Origin: Smittium mucronatum
Lineage: Eukaryota; Kickxellomycota; Harpellomycetes; Harpellales; Legeriomycetaceae
Reading direction: 5' to 3'
NCBI GenBank assembly: GCA_001953115.1
Contig: LSSL01004615.1
Location: 1 to 22,764, forward strand
DNA length: 22,764 nucleotides
In this document: piece after piece, positions 10,548-22,403 of the stretch
Position numbering within the stretch: the first letter of the stretch is position 1
Layout of the letters: each line of letters begins with the position of its first letter
Program-made: the position numbers and the translations under genes
Notes under the pieces: model-generated
What the model saw: the letters and a program-made list of their open reading frames with translations, nothing else
What the model was told of the DNA's origin: nothing
Databases searched by the model: none

Positions 10548-13500
10548 ATGCAATTTGATTTAGTTTTTTATTTATATTAGTGTTAGTTCATCTTAATTTT
10601 GATTATATCTTAAAAACGTTATTTTTTTATTCGAAATTTTATTTATATATAGACAAATAGACTTTCTTTTAATTTCAATCCTTCGGTTATATTTAAAAAA
10701 TAATTTTATATAAGAAATAATTATAAAATATTAGAAATCATGGTTTACCTTCTTTATTTTTTGCTAGAATTATACCATTAAATAATAAAAATAATAAAAT
10801 TTTTTTATGAAATTGACGAAAAAATGACATAAAAGTCTTAATAGACAAAAAAACGCTATTTCCTTAAAAAAATTATTAATTTAATTAAAAAAAGGGCAGG
10901 AATATTTTATCTAAGAAATAACAAGCTATTGAAAATTCATTTGCTTATAGTAGGCTGATTTCACATTTTCAAGGGATTTATGTTTACTATCCAGCATATA
11001 CCATAGATCCAATTTGTTTTTTGTTCTTTATTCTGGAAATAATTGCTAATTATTTTTTATAAACGGATAAAACCACTAAAAAATATTAGATAATAAAATA
11101 TTATTCAAAAAATATAAAAAATCCTGGCACTTTTCAATATAGTAAAAATGGTTTTTCGAAATCATATACACCTTTTCAAGGCGTATTTTATTAATTTTGT
11201 TATTATTTATTTTCAATTATGTATCAATGAAAAAATACATTTAATTGATTTTTTTTTTCTTTAAATAAATATAAAAATATTTATTAATAAATAATGAAAA
11301 TTTTTTGGTTTTATTATTGTAATATTAAAATATAAACATAAAAAAAACTTCTTTTAAAAGAGATGTATATAATGATTTTTTATATCCTTTAAAATGTGTC
11401 ACTCTTTCTTTTTTTTTATTTAAGTAAAAAATCCTTTTTTTCATTGTGGGTTAATTTAGTATTTTTCGGGATAAGAATAATTCCCCATTGAGTTATTTTT
11501 TAAATATTTTCCATAAATTTCTGATTAAATTACTCTCCATTCCTTCAATTTTTCGAAAAAATAAATTATGTATTTATCTTTTGTAAATATATTTTACTTA
11601 AATATCCCATCCACCTGAAATTAGTTAATTCCACCATATATAACTATTTATTTGTTTTGACTTAATTATAGGTTAATTCATGCTAAAATATGATAAGGAA
11701 ATTTTTTAATAATTAAAATTGATATCTAAATAATAAAAGTCCGTAAATAGTACATTTATATAAATAATTAAACTTTTAATTTCCTGATTCACAAAAATCT
11801 CTTTAATTTCCCATTCAATTTTTTCGATTATTAAATTATCAATAATAGTTGTCAGTAAAAAAAATATTCCTAAAAAAAATTGAAATATATTCATGTGGGT
11901 TGTATACAGAATAATTGGATCTGGAAAGGCTGGACTTTTTTTCTAATTTTTTTATTTTTTTAATTTATAATAAATTTCATTGAAATGGAATGATCATTTT
12001 TTAATTAATTCTTTTTTAACAAATAAATCTTTCGAAATTTCATCGTTACGATTAAACGCCAAAAATTAATATTTTGACAAATTTTGATGAAAAAATTGAG
12101 TATAAGTAGAAAACTATGATAAATTTATTCCTAGTAAAAAATATTACTACTAAAATTTAGTAGCCTTTATTTATTTATTTTGAAAAAGCAAAAAAAAATT
12201 CTTTATATAGTAAAAAAATTTAAAAAAATTGAATTTTTCTAATCTGCTATTATTCAAAAAAAAGAAGAAAACGTTAGTGGTACTTTCTATTAATAACATA
12301 AATGATTAAAAAATAAATCTTTTGATAAGTACAGAGAATGTTAATTTTATATTAGATTAATATTCAGATTATGTTCTCTTGATTAAATATACCGAGTATA
12401 TATAACCTCGAATATGGAATGGTATTACTCTGTCTTGTGATTTAAAATACGCAAAAATAAATATTATTGTCTAAATTTCTCCTGAAGCATTTAATTTTTT
12501 TTTAAAAAAACTAAACTCTTCAGAGTTTAAGATACTTTTAATTCGAGAGAAAATGTATTAATTGAAGAAAATTCGAGATTTTTTTTCTCCTATGAAGTTT
12601 TTTTTCGAGAAATAAAAAAATAAATCAATATTTTCGGGGATTAAATTTGGAAAAGTCCCGACCCGAGGAAAAATATGAACAAAAAGGTTTTTTTTTTATA
12701 AGTCTTATTTAATCATAAAGTTCGATAATTCCATAAAATTTTAATTTTGATGATTATTTTATGCAATTTTATTAAAAGCATCAAGTGTTAGAAACTTTTG
12801 AATAAATCCTACAGTAAATTATGGCGAAATAGATGAGAGCTAAATTTCCATTGGGAGAGACTATTTAGAACAGTTAAAAAAAAAATTTACTTTATGGTGC
12901 ATTTTTTTGATCTTTATATTTCTTTGCAAAAAATTCTTTATGAAACTATTTTTAAATTTAGTTGCACAACTAAAAATTAGCATCAATTTTAAAAAAAAAA
13001 TCACTGATGCTTTTTTTTATATTATCTAAAATAAAAATATCACAAGTCTAATATATCCTATTTTATTTTCATAAAATTAAAAGCTATTGTATTATTTTGA
13101 GAAAATATGCCCACCGTGGTTAAATTCATATCTAATATTAATAAATATATTAATACTTAATATTTGAAGTTTTTTAATTTTATTTTTGAGAAATTTTGTG
13201 ATTTAATTATTTAATTAATAAAATATATATTAAAATTGATGCTTTTAAATTTAATATCTAATAAAAAAAAAATTAAAACTCAATATTAATCTATTTATAA
13301 AAATTTGAGATTATTTTTATGACAATTCCAATATCAATATTTTTATTTTAATTCTAGATTTAGCTAAAAAAATAAATCTTGTACCACATTTTTTTATTTT
13401 TATTATTTTAAATTAAAAAATAATTTATCGTGATGATTTTTGATAATAAAGATAAATTTAAACTTTTTTAACCGAATAATGTATAAATTTTATTAATTAA

Positions 13501-14092
13501 TTTTATCTGTATTTGTATAAAAATTTTAACAATGTATAATTTTCTCAAGATTAAAAAGAACTAATCAAATTTTAATATCTACTTACTAAAAACTTCATTA
13601 ATTTTGCTTTGTTTATTTTATAATTTGGTTCGATAAAAAATATTTTTTAGTATCACTGAGTTATTTTAACATATTGTGATAATTTCTTATATTTTTTTTA
13701 TTCAAATTTAAGAAACAAACGTTAAATATGTTTATAATTCTCTTAAAAATCATTAAATCAACATAAATAATGCTGTTAGGAAAAATTATAATAAAAATTT
13801 ACAAAATTTAACAAAGTATTATTCGAAATCATAAATTATTATCATCTGATGAAAATAAAATTGATTATGGATATTTTTTAGACAATTTTTTTTTTTGGGG
13901 ATTGATTTTAAAGCTAAATAAAAGTTATAAAATTAAATAAAATAAAAAAAGCGATTAATATCAAAATTTCAGTGTAAAATGTCCTCTCCGTTTCTTCAAC
14001 AACTATATATCTCGTGATCTTTGAATTAAAGGGATTTTTTTTATTTAATAAATAAAAAAATTATAAAAATTAATAGCAGAGAAATTCTATAT

Positions 14093-14109
14093 TATATATA
14101 TATATATAT
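14093..14109. repeat. (TA)8 microsatellite
   Basis: A 17-nt alternating T/A run within A/T-rich spacer. Confidence 0.85.
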
Positions 14110-15957
14110 TCTTTTTTTCGAAATTTGTAATATAAAAAATTTTCATATTCCACAGTTTAAGAATAAAAATAAATATCATTAAAGTATAAGATATCCCGAT
14201 ATATTTTTTTTACTAAAAATATGTATATTAGACAACATACATATATCTTGAAGCTTTTTTTATTTTTTATTTTTATAATTTTTTAATATTTCAGAATTTT
14301 TTTTAATAAACGATTTTTTATAAAGATGAAAATAATCTTTATCCCTAATATATGTACTTTCAGCTTGAAATAAATTTAGATTTTTGTTTCATTTGGGTCA
14401 GAAATCAAAAAATCGCATAAAATAATTTCTCAAAAATATAGAAATAAAATTTATAATTAAATTAAGGATAAATTTATTTAATAATAAGAATAAAAATTAA
14501 TTATACGTTAAATTAGCCAAATAATAAATTAAAAAAATACTTACAATAATTTTGTAATAAAGGTGTATAAAAATAGAACGAATTATATTTTTTTATTAGA
14601 AATATAAACTTTTATAGATTTTTTTTCAGAAATTTTCTATTTTTTGAAAAGAAAAAAAAAATAAATCAATAAAAAAAATCAAATTTCTCTCATCTCATGA
14701 CGTGATGGAGTTAAAATAAAAATTTAAGTTTTTCGGTTTTTATATAAGCAAATAATTAATCGTAATATCTTAAGCCCCACCCTTAAATTTCTGCACATCA
14801 CTGTTTCATTGACTTTTTCAAATCATTTGGAAGCTGGAATAACTTTTTATTTTCCGATTCCCAGCACTTCATTCTTCTTTAATATAATAAAAGATATTTA
14901 AATTGAACTTTTGGGCTAAAGATAAATTTTTTATAAGAATTTAAAGATTTTTATATAATAATTTATTTCTTGTAAAATATAAAAACTCATAAATTCCTGA
15001 ATTTCTAAATTAAAAATTTATCTATTTATTTCAAATCAAGAAATTTTAAATTTTAATAACAGCTAACATTTAAAATTTATTAAAAAGATAGAAAAAAATT
15101 GAATTTTTTTAGATTATTTATATTTTAATTAGTAAACATATTATTTTTCTAAATTTCGTTTACTTCAACAAAAAATATCCATATATTGATTAATTTTCTA
15201 CTATATCTCCATTATTTATTTATTTTTCGGAAAAAAAATGTTTCTTTTATATTTTTTCTATATATAATTTAATCAATATCTTTTATTTAATAATAAAAAA
15301 CCCCCTTTTTAAAGCCAATTTTTCCTGTTTTAAAAAAGAATTATTACTGAATAAATAAACCTATTTCACTAAATAAATATTTTTAAAAATCAAGTTATTT
15401 TTTTAGAATTCTTTTAAAATAATTTATAAATATTCTGTAAAAAATTCGGGATTATCTTTTTTAACAGCATTTTCCCTCTAAATTTTTCATTAATTATCAG
15501 TTTAAAAACACGGTGCTTCTATAAGGTATGTGTTTATAAATTATTATGTAAATAAGTTGAGAAAACTTATAATAGAAAAGTGTCATAGATTTATTCGAGC
15601 TGAGATTTTTTGTCATTTCTATCAATTTTTTATGTATGGATTACATTATAACTAATAAATTACATTATAAAAGGAATATTGATACCGGAAATATTCCCCA
15701 AATATATTTATTTTTGTGATAAATCGAAAAAATTGAGTTACAGAAAAAAAAATTGACACAATTTAACAAGTAGACTTTTTAAATTGTACGAAAATTATGT
15801 TTTTAAAATGATTTTTATAGAATATATTCATTTACGAATACAATTTTTGAATATAAGTAAACACCAATCAGATCAATATTTTTCTTTATAATAAATTTTA
15901 AAAATTAAAAAAAAATTACTATAAGTAATAAAACTAACTCTAAATTTTATCTGAGCC

Positions 15958-15987
15958 GGGGTGGGGAAGAGGGGGGGATAAAACCCC
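15958..15987 (+). other. G-rich island with G-quadruplex potential
   Basis: G-tracts GGGG (15958-15961), GGGG (15963-15966) and G7 (15971-15977) stand in sequence that is otherwise nearly all A/T. Splitting the G7 gives four G3 tracts with short loops, enough for an intramolecular G-quadruplex. The last four Gs can instead pair with CCCC at 15984-15987 across a 6-nt loop, so two structures compete. Confidence 0.6.
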
Positions 15988-17675
15988 ATTTTTAGTATCA
16001 TTCATTATCTATAAAAAAATAGCGATTATCTGTACTCAATCAAAAAATTTCTTACTCTTATTATATTGATTATAAATTGGTGTGTATTTATAATATATCC
16101 ACTTATATATCATTAAAATAAACGCAATGTCTCACAAAACTCTGATTTTAAAAGATAATAAATTATTATTAAAATTAAAATTTGTTATTTATACATTCCG
16201 CTTGGATTTTGATTTTTTTTATTCTCCTAATTAGTCTAACTAAAAATGATCAATAATTTTTTTAAAACTAAAATTAATGAAAATAAACTAATATTTTACT
16301 ATTTTTATATATATAAACTTAAAATTATTTCCTGATGATAATTGATAATTTTTTTCAATTATAATTTAAATTTTAATGAATCTAATACTGATTTTCCCTT
16401 TAGAGCTCATTAAACTTCAATTTTGTTGTTAAATTAGGCAATGGGCTACACGATACATTTTTTTTAAAGATGATTTATTTAAGGCGATGCGATATATTTC
16501 TGAAAAAAATTCTGAATTATTTTTATAATATTTAGTGAAAATAAGTTGTAAGATTTTCGGGATAATATATTAGTATAATTTTTAGCTCAGTCTTCGGGTA
16601 ATTTTTTTTATTATTGAAAAATATATGCATATATTAGTAAATCTTCGAAAATACCCAAATCAGAACGCCTAAAACTCTATACATTTTATTCATATTTCTC
16701 CAAAAAGTGTTAAACACAACTATATTTAAGCCCATCCTAAAAATTTAGTTTATTGAATATAACAATATATTTATAAAAATCCAGCACCATCTCTAAATCA
16801 AATTTCCGAAAAAAAAATACAATTAGCTTTAGGATAATTTCCTAAATTTTATTTTATAATATTTTTTTTTCTTTTCAATATAAGTTTATAAGTGTATTAT
16901 TGTATTTTTAGTAAAAATCAAGTAGTATATTTTTTAAAGTTAAAATCTCATTACAAAATAAGTTATAATGTGAAAATTTTATTAAAATAAAGTAAAATAT
17001 ACTAAAAAATCATCAATTGCATCTCAAAAGTTCTAATTTGCTAATAATAAACAAATAATCGGGATTTATTAATACAGATTTAAAAGATAAGTTTAATCTA
17101 AGTGCATTGTACATATTAAATTTTTATTTAGATATTACTGTTTTTTTACAGTTCATCTAGAAACTTGAACACGGATCTATATAAAAAATTTTAAAACGTA
17201 AATTTTTTGTTTTTTTTTACCCCCAAGTATTCTAGATTTTATTATTTTCTATTTAATTAAATCTTGAGTTTTTTGCTTGTGCATATAAAAAATTACGCCT
17301 AATTTTTTTCTTAATTATTGAAATTAAAAATTTGAGACTATATTTAAGGGAAAATTAATTTTTAAATTTATGATAGCCAATGAAAAAAGAAAAATACCAA
17401 AAAAATTTACGGTTATATTTTTCGATTATAAACAATATATTGTTTTTTAGTTTCATAATAATCCAGGAGAAAATATCTACCATTCATAATATAAGAAAAT
17501 TCTTTCTATATAACAAATTAATACGCGAATTAATTTATTTAATAGAAAAAAAAAATTCTAAAAAGTAATATACCTAAAAAAATTTTAAGAATATGTAAAT
17601 GAGGCTTATAACATATTTAAAAAGTAAAAATAATATTTTATGGTTATACTAAAATCACTTAAATTAAAACTGATG

Positions 17676-17699
17676 ATTATTATTATTATTATTATTATT
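17676..17699 (+). repeat. (ATT)8 microsatellite
   Basis: Eight uninterrupted ATT units in the AT-rich spacer. Confidence 0.9.
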
Positions 17700-18999
17700 G
17701 GCCTAATTTGATTGTAGAAAACATATTTAAAAATCATAAATAAGCTCTTATCTGGACTAAAATGGTTATAGCGTTTTATATTTTTACAAGAGTTTTTAGA
17801 ATTAAAAAATTAAAAATATTGATTTTAATATTAATTTCGAATTTAATACATTTTCAATTTCAGAATGCCAAAATTTTCCTACTTATAATAAAAATTTCCA
17901 AACACATAAAGGTTTAAGGATAAGAAAATTATATATAGATTGGGAAAAAAAATCCAATAAAAATCAAATTAAAATTTTGAAATTACAAAAACCTATTAAA
18001 TATTCATTTTTAGATATCTGATAATTGAAGTATATCTAGCTTTTTTGAGCTTTTGTGAACACTTGGGGAGATTTATGTACTGAATAGTATAAAATTAACA
18101 AATTTAATTTTAGTAATCCGCTAAAATTCAATAAATGGGAAAATAAAATAAAGATCATAAGCTTATTAAAATTTCGAATTTCAGTAATTAATTTATATTA
18201 ATTAAAAAAAAAAGAGCAATTTCCTGTTTGAAAAAAAAACAAAAACGAAATAGTCCAAAGAGAAATTAAGTTTTTTAGAATAAATTCATAAAAAAACATT
18301 ATTTAAAAAAACCTCACCCCCTCCAGGCAAAAATTATTTAGTTACTTTTGAAATTTACTCATTTGATAACTAAAAATAACATTATGGGTATTTATTGGGA
18401 GGCTTTCTTATCTGAGTAAATATAAAATCAATTTCAATTAGATTTTAAATTAGGTGGATGGAGAATAATTTTTTAATATGGTCACACGGAATATTAATTT
18501 CTGGATAGAAGCCTAATTTTAGATCATAAAATATTTTTGAAGGATGGACATAAAAAAACCAAATTATTTTATGAAATATATTCATGAATTGGGAGTATTC
18601 TTTAAAATTATGCCAAATTTTATGGGGAAAAAAAAGAGATTTAAAAAATTTAAAATTTATTTAAATATAGTACTAATTTTTAATCATGGAGTTATTTCCA
18701 TCTATTGGCCATGAATGCTTTTTTTAAAAAAAAAAAATTAAATTTTTTGAAGAGATTTTTATAACTATTATCAAACCAAAATTTTTTATTGGAGTATTTT
18801 TTTCATTTTAATGGAATTTCAATATGAAAATAGATGATAATTATATTTTAGAATATTTCAGATTAAATTGAAATTTTACGAGAAAAAATATTTTTCTTCA
18901 AATGATATTATTGATATATTTAAAAGATTTAAAAAAATTTAGAACATTTAAGCTATTTTATTTTTATAAAAATGAATAAAAATTACTTTTGTTATAATC

Positions 19000-19035
19000 T
19001 TAAAAACTTCTATGATATATATATGAAGTTTTTAA
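19000..19035. repeat. Perfect 11-bp hairpin
   Basis: TTAAAAACTTC at 19000-19010 is the exact reverse complement of GAAGTTTTTAA at 19025-19035, with a 14-nt AT-rich loop. It is the longest perfect short-loop stem I noted in the desert. In this composition a chance origin is plausible. Confidence 0.6.
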
Positions 19036-19952
19036 TATCGAGAAAATTAATAATCTGCTTGTATATTTTTTAAAAAAATAAGGTCTTACGAAAATTAGTT
19101 TTTTTCCAATTGTGGCGTTTTTTAAAGATTTTTTTGTTTTTTGGTGGCTTATATTTAAGATTTATAAATAAATTTTGATAAAAATTAAAAGACAGTTAAT
19201 TTTTCTATTTCCGAAATTTAAATTTTTCTTCAAAAAAAGATAACTATGAAATAAAGTATTTGGTAAAAATATGAGTTTAGCTAATAAACAGTGGTTTTTG
19301 TTTAAAAGGATATTGGAATCGAGTACTATTTTAATTTATAGGTATTTTTTTATTTATAACTTGGCATAAAAATTAAAATTAAAAATCTCCAAACAGTTTT
19401 AAAACCGTGTAGAAATTCATTTTTTCAGTATAAAACATGCATTTTTATTGAATTTAGATATTTTAGTCCAATTTTTTTTTAATACTTATTAACTCATAAT
19501 ATTATGAAAAAAATGGTAGGTCTTTGCACTTCATTTATCTGTTTCAAATACATTTGCTTTTTGAAATTAGTTACAATGAAATTTTAAAAAAGTAAAATAA
19601 TTAAATGGTTTCATTTCTTATTAAAGGATCCTGGTAATATCTATTAATAAATTAGACTTAAATTAATTCTTTTTGAGAGTTTTGCAAATAATCTTTAGAA
19701 AATATCGCTATTATTTTTTTATATATATTGAAGATGCAAGACGCGTAAATAGGAGGCCTTCAATTTTAGAATATGCAGTTTTATATTCGACTCGAATTAT
19801 TATCAGTATTTAACTTATACAATTTCTGTTTATTTGATTTTAGAAATAGTGGCCTTAAGAATTACTTTAGTTTTCAAGGATATGTTTTACTAGACTATAA
19901 ATTTCAGTTTAAGGTATTTTAAGAAACTTATTTTGGTTTTAAACATAATAGA

Positions 19953-20330
19953 ATGGTTGCTTTGACCAATAAATTCATTACCTCCAACAGTCGTGTCGGG
20001 GGAGGGAAGTTAGGAGCGGGATTCTTGAATAATATCAAGGTAGAAAAATCAATTTTTGGAATTAGCAATTGGAGAATTATCACTGATTTCGATACAATAA
20101 TTGGCAGGTATTGGCAAATGAGAAGGTGGATAATTTTGTGGATGATGAAATAGTGGCATTCATTGTTATCAGATCAATGGATACTAGCCAATAGCCTATT
20201 ATATCATGCTTGATATGGCCAAGAAATTAGGGATGGGACAGCAAAGTATTATATGGAGAATCGTAAATTGATTTGGAAAACTGATTTCTGAATAAATTGG
20301 ACTGAAATTGCCAACAAGAAAGTAGCAGTT
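19953..20330 (+). pseudogene. Decayed coding-like remnant at the desert's right edge, unidentified
   Basis: G+C rises sharply here. An ATG-led frame (19953-20153, 66 codons) starts MVALTNKFITSNSRVGGGKL and ends at a stop. Just downstream, another frame carries a protein-like run containing NNWQVLANEKVDNFVDDEIV, then a stop. A third frame later reads through GTAKYYMENRKLIWK. Runs of varied residues in successive frames, broken by stops, fit a frameshifted relic. The Asn-Trp start and later Trp/Lys-rich segment loosely recall retrotransposon Gag regions, but the resemblance is too weak to name a family. A real 66-aa protein from the ATG frame is less likely. Confidence 0.35.
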
Positions 20331-20339
20331 AATAATCAA

Positions 20340-20502
20340 TCTTTTTTTTTTTTTTTTCAAATCTATAGAGTAGCCCCGGTCGTTATAGTGTGATAAGAAG
20401 CCCCTTGTCTGTAGAAATATCTTCGGTTTTTTCCCAACCCTTTTCCACACGTCACTTCTCGAATAAAAAACGATATTTTCGTACTAATCCTTCAAATCCC
20501 GA
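20340..20502 (+). promoter_or_regulatory. Probable promoter and 5' leader of the alpha-MPP gene
   Basis: A 16-T tract at 20342-20357 is followed by mixed sequence and a pyrimidine-rich stretch (about 20425-20446). CACGTCAC at 20448-20455 (GTGACGTG on the other strand) is an ATF/CREB- or bHLH-like core 48 bp before the ATG. A poly(dA:dT) tract upstream of a pyrimidine-rich start region is common in fungal housekeeping promoters. The site assignment rests on one motif match. Confidence 0.4.
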
Positions 20503-22403
20503 ATGTCAAAAGTATTGAATATTGTTAGGGCCGGCTCAAAGGCCACCCGATTTCCAAAATCGAATTTAAGCTTGAAAACAAGCAATACTCGATCTTTGGT
20601 CAGCTATGTTCAACAAATCAAAAATGACTCTTCTAATAAAACACTTTTTTCCTCTCGAAATTCAAAAAGTGTATCTATATTAAGTGCTCCGGTTACAGTA
20701 AGTGTTTGATTTTCTTTCTTGGAATTACTGCTTGTTTCAGCAAAGCTTTGTTATATATCTAATATCGTTTATTACCATCTTAAAAAAGCACTCTCGTAAA
20801 TATTCGCTAAAATCTTATTTTTTAAAAATAGAAATCCATTCAAGATAAGCGCCTACATAGCACGAGTCCAGTTTCTGAAAAGTCACAAATTACAGCCTTT
20901 GAAAACGGACTGAGGATAGTTAGTGAAGATAAACCTGGACATTTTGCAGCTTTGGGCTTTTATGTAGAAGCTGGCTCGAGATACGAGTCGCCAAGTACTT
21001 TTGGGTTTTCTCATTTTATCGATCGCTTGAGTTTTAAAACAACAGAAAATAACAGCGCTGAAAAAAACTCTGAGAAGATAGAAGCTCTTGGCGGAAATAT
21101 CAGCTGTTTTGCATCTAGAGAATGTATCATGTACCAAGCGGCTGTATTTTCCGAAGCCGTTGATGAGGCTGTGCAACTACTTGGTGAGACGGTTTTTAAA
21201 CCTAAATTCGACACCGTTGAGATTGAACAAGTTGCCGCTGGAATTCCCTGGGAATTAGCAGATATTTCATCAAAACCCGACATTTATTTGAACGAATTGT
21301 TCCATGAATTGGCGTACAAAGGCAACACCCTAGGAAACCCATTACTGTGTCCTGAAACTCAAATAGAAGCAGCCAATCCGAAAAGCTTGAAGGCATATCA
21401 CAACATGTGGTTTAGTCCAGACCGGGTGGTTATTGCAGCTATCGGGGTTGACCATCAAAAACTAGTAGATCTGTGCAAAAGATGTGGGTTCGAAACGTTG
21501 CCAAAATTCAAGCACTCAGTTCCTGAAACTGAAACCCCACTCGCAAAACCAGAAAAAAAGGGCGGACTCTTAAATGGGGTTAGTATGAGTTTGGGATTCA
21601 GCGATAATAAAGCAGCAAATCAGGCACCAGTTGATTTGTTTAGCACATCTTTTGAGAAATCGGTGTATACTGGTGGCATCGATTTTATAAAAAACGATGA
21701 AGCCGAATTCACTAATTTGCAAATAGGGTTTGAATCAGCGGGAGTGAGAGACGAAAAGAAGCTATATGCGTATGCAGCCTTGCAAATGCTTCTTGGTGGA
21801 GGTGGATCATTCTCAGCTGGTGGGCCAGGAAAAGGGATGTACAGTCGGTTGTACACTCGTGTTCTGAATCAGTTTGGGTGGGTGGAGTCGTGTTTAGCAT
21901 TCCATAATGTCTATACAGATTCAGGAGTTTTTGGGATTTCAGCCAGCTGCAAAAAGGGGTTTGAGCACAGTATGCTTGAAACATGCATTGGGGAGATCAT
22001 GGCAGTTGCGAACTTTTCATCGGGCAACCGATTAATAGCAGGATCGATTGGGGCCAAGTCCAGTTTGTTGGGGAACATAAATTTTTTGCGGACTAAATCG
22101 CTAACCGACGAGGAAGTAAGCCGAGCAAAAAACATGCTGAAAAGCAGTCTACTAATGAATATGGAAAGCCGAGTGGTGCAACTAGAAGATTTAGGGCGTC
22201 AGATCCAAGTGCTGGGGCTGAAAAACTCGTCTGAACACGTTGCATCTAAAATAGATTTGATTACAGCCCGAGATCTATCAGAAGCAGCGGCTGATTTATT
22301 AAAGTCGCCGGTTACAGTGTTGGCATCGGGGAAGGTTGATGGATTACAGAAATTCGCATACAATATGCTAAACTACCACGGAATAACTCTTCCAACCCAG
22401 TGA
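20503..22403 (+). CDS. MAS2: Mitochondrial processing peptidase alpha subunit, two exons (20503-20697, 20832-22403)
   Basis: Splicing joins 65 codons to exon 2, giving 588 residues, long for alpha-MPP (yeast Mas2 is shorter). The product is the presequence-binding subunit of the matrix peptidase that removes import presequences together with the catalytic beta subunit. Residues 1 to about 65 are rich in Ser, Asn, Lys and Arg with almost no acidic residues, as expected of a targeting presequence. The M16 N-terminal half begins at about 86 (ITAFENGLRIVSED). At the metal site the HxxEH motif reads HFIDR (126-130), the known loss of catalysis in alpha subunits. The diagnostic glycine-rich loop, LGGGGSFSAGGPGKGM, lies at 386-401. 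A linker of about 45 residues (305-350) joins the two halves. Exon 2 starts with AAATCC after AATAG. The A-less -3 context of the ATG is weak, but the frame has no better start. Identity is firm. Confidence 0.95.
20698..20831 (+). other. Spliceosomal intron of the alpha-MPP gene
   Basis: The 134-nt intron has a GTAAGT donor (20698-20703) and an AATAG acceptor ending at 20831. A GCTAAAA at about 20806-20812 is a plausible branch site some 20 nt before the acceptor. It is phase 0, and splicing joins Thr65 to Lys66, restoring the conserved ITAFENGLRIV frame. A stronger-looking TTTCAG ends at 20740, but using it puts exon 2 out of frame and soon meets a stop, so it is probably a decoy or a source of unproductive transcripts. 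Confidence 0.88.

Larger units (their letters stand above)
5600..19930. other. ORF-free AT-rich desert (candidate regional centromere or AT-isochore)
   Basis: About 14.3 kb consists almost wholly of A/T tracts. Hand tallies of G+C per 60-base line gave 5 (8881-8940), 4 (13201-13260) and 12 (7261-7320), against 31 in the alpha-MPP gene (21781-21840). The two longest ATG-led frames (minus strand 11706-11894, plus strand 17380-17568) are about 62 codons and made mostly of Ile, Lys, Asn, Phe and Leu, as chance would give. I see no long tandem array, no transposon and no RNA gene. Internal items listed separately are a 10-bp tandem repeat, three microsatellites, G/C homopolymer islands and a strong hairpin. 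In fungi such blocks can be regional centromeres, AT-isochores or repeat graveyards. The sequence does not decide which. Confidence 0.85.

Noticed and set aside
11706..11894. 62-aa minus-strand frame in the desert
   Set aside because: The composition is Ile/Phe/Leu/Asn, as random AT-rich DNA gives. There is no motif and no neighbouring gene signal.
12512..12529. TAAACTC-TTCA-GAGTTTA hairpin as a terminator or small RNA
   Set aside because: A neat 7-bp stem, but with no gene upstream and such stems expected by chance here.
12979..13019. AGCATCA...TGATGCT stem followed by a T-run, like a Pol III terminator
   Set aside because: No A-box or B-box upstream, and T-runs are everywhere in this region.
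17380..17568. 62-aa plus-strand ATG frame in the desert
   Set aside because: Lys/Ile/Asn/Phe-rich and of a length expected by chance in 14 kb of such DNA.
5600..19930. Nuclear insertion of mitochondrial DNA
   Set aside because: AT spacer with GC clusters resembles fungal mitochondrial intergenic DNA, but no cox, cob, atp, nad, rRNA or mitochondrial tRNA sequence is visible. Alignment to the mitochondrial genome would settle it.
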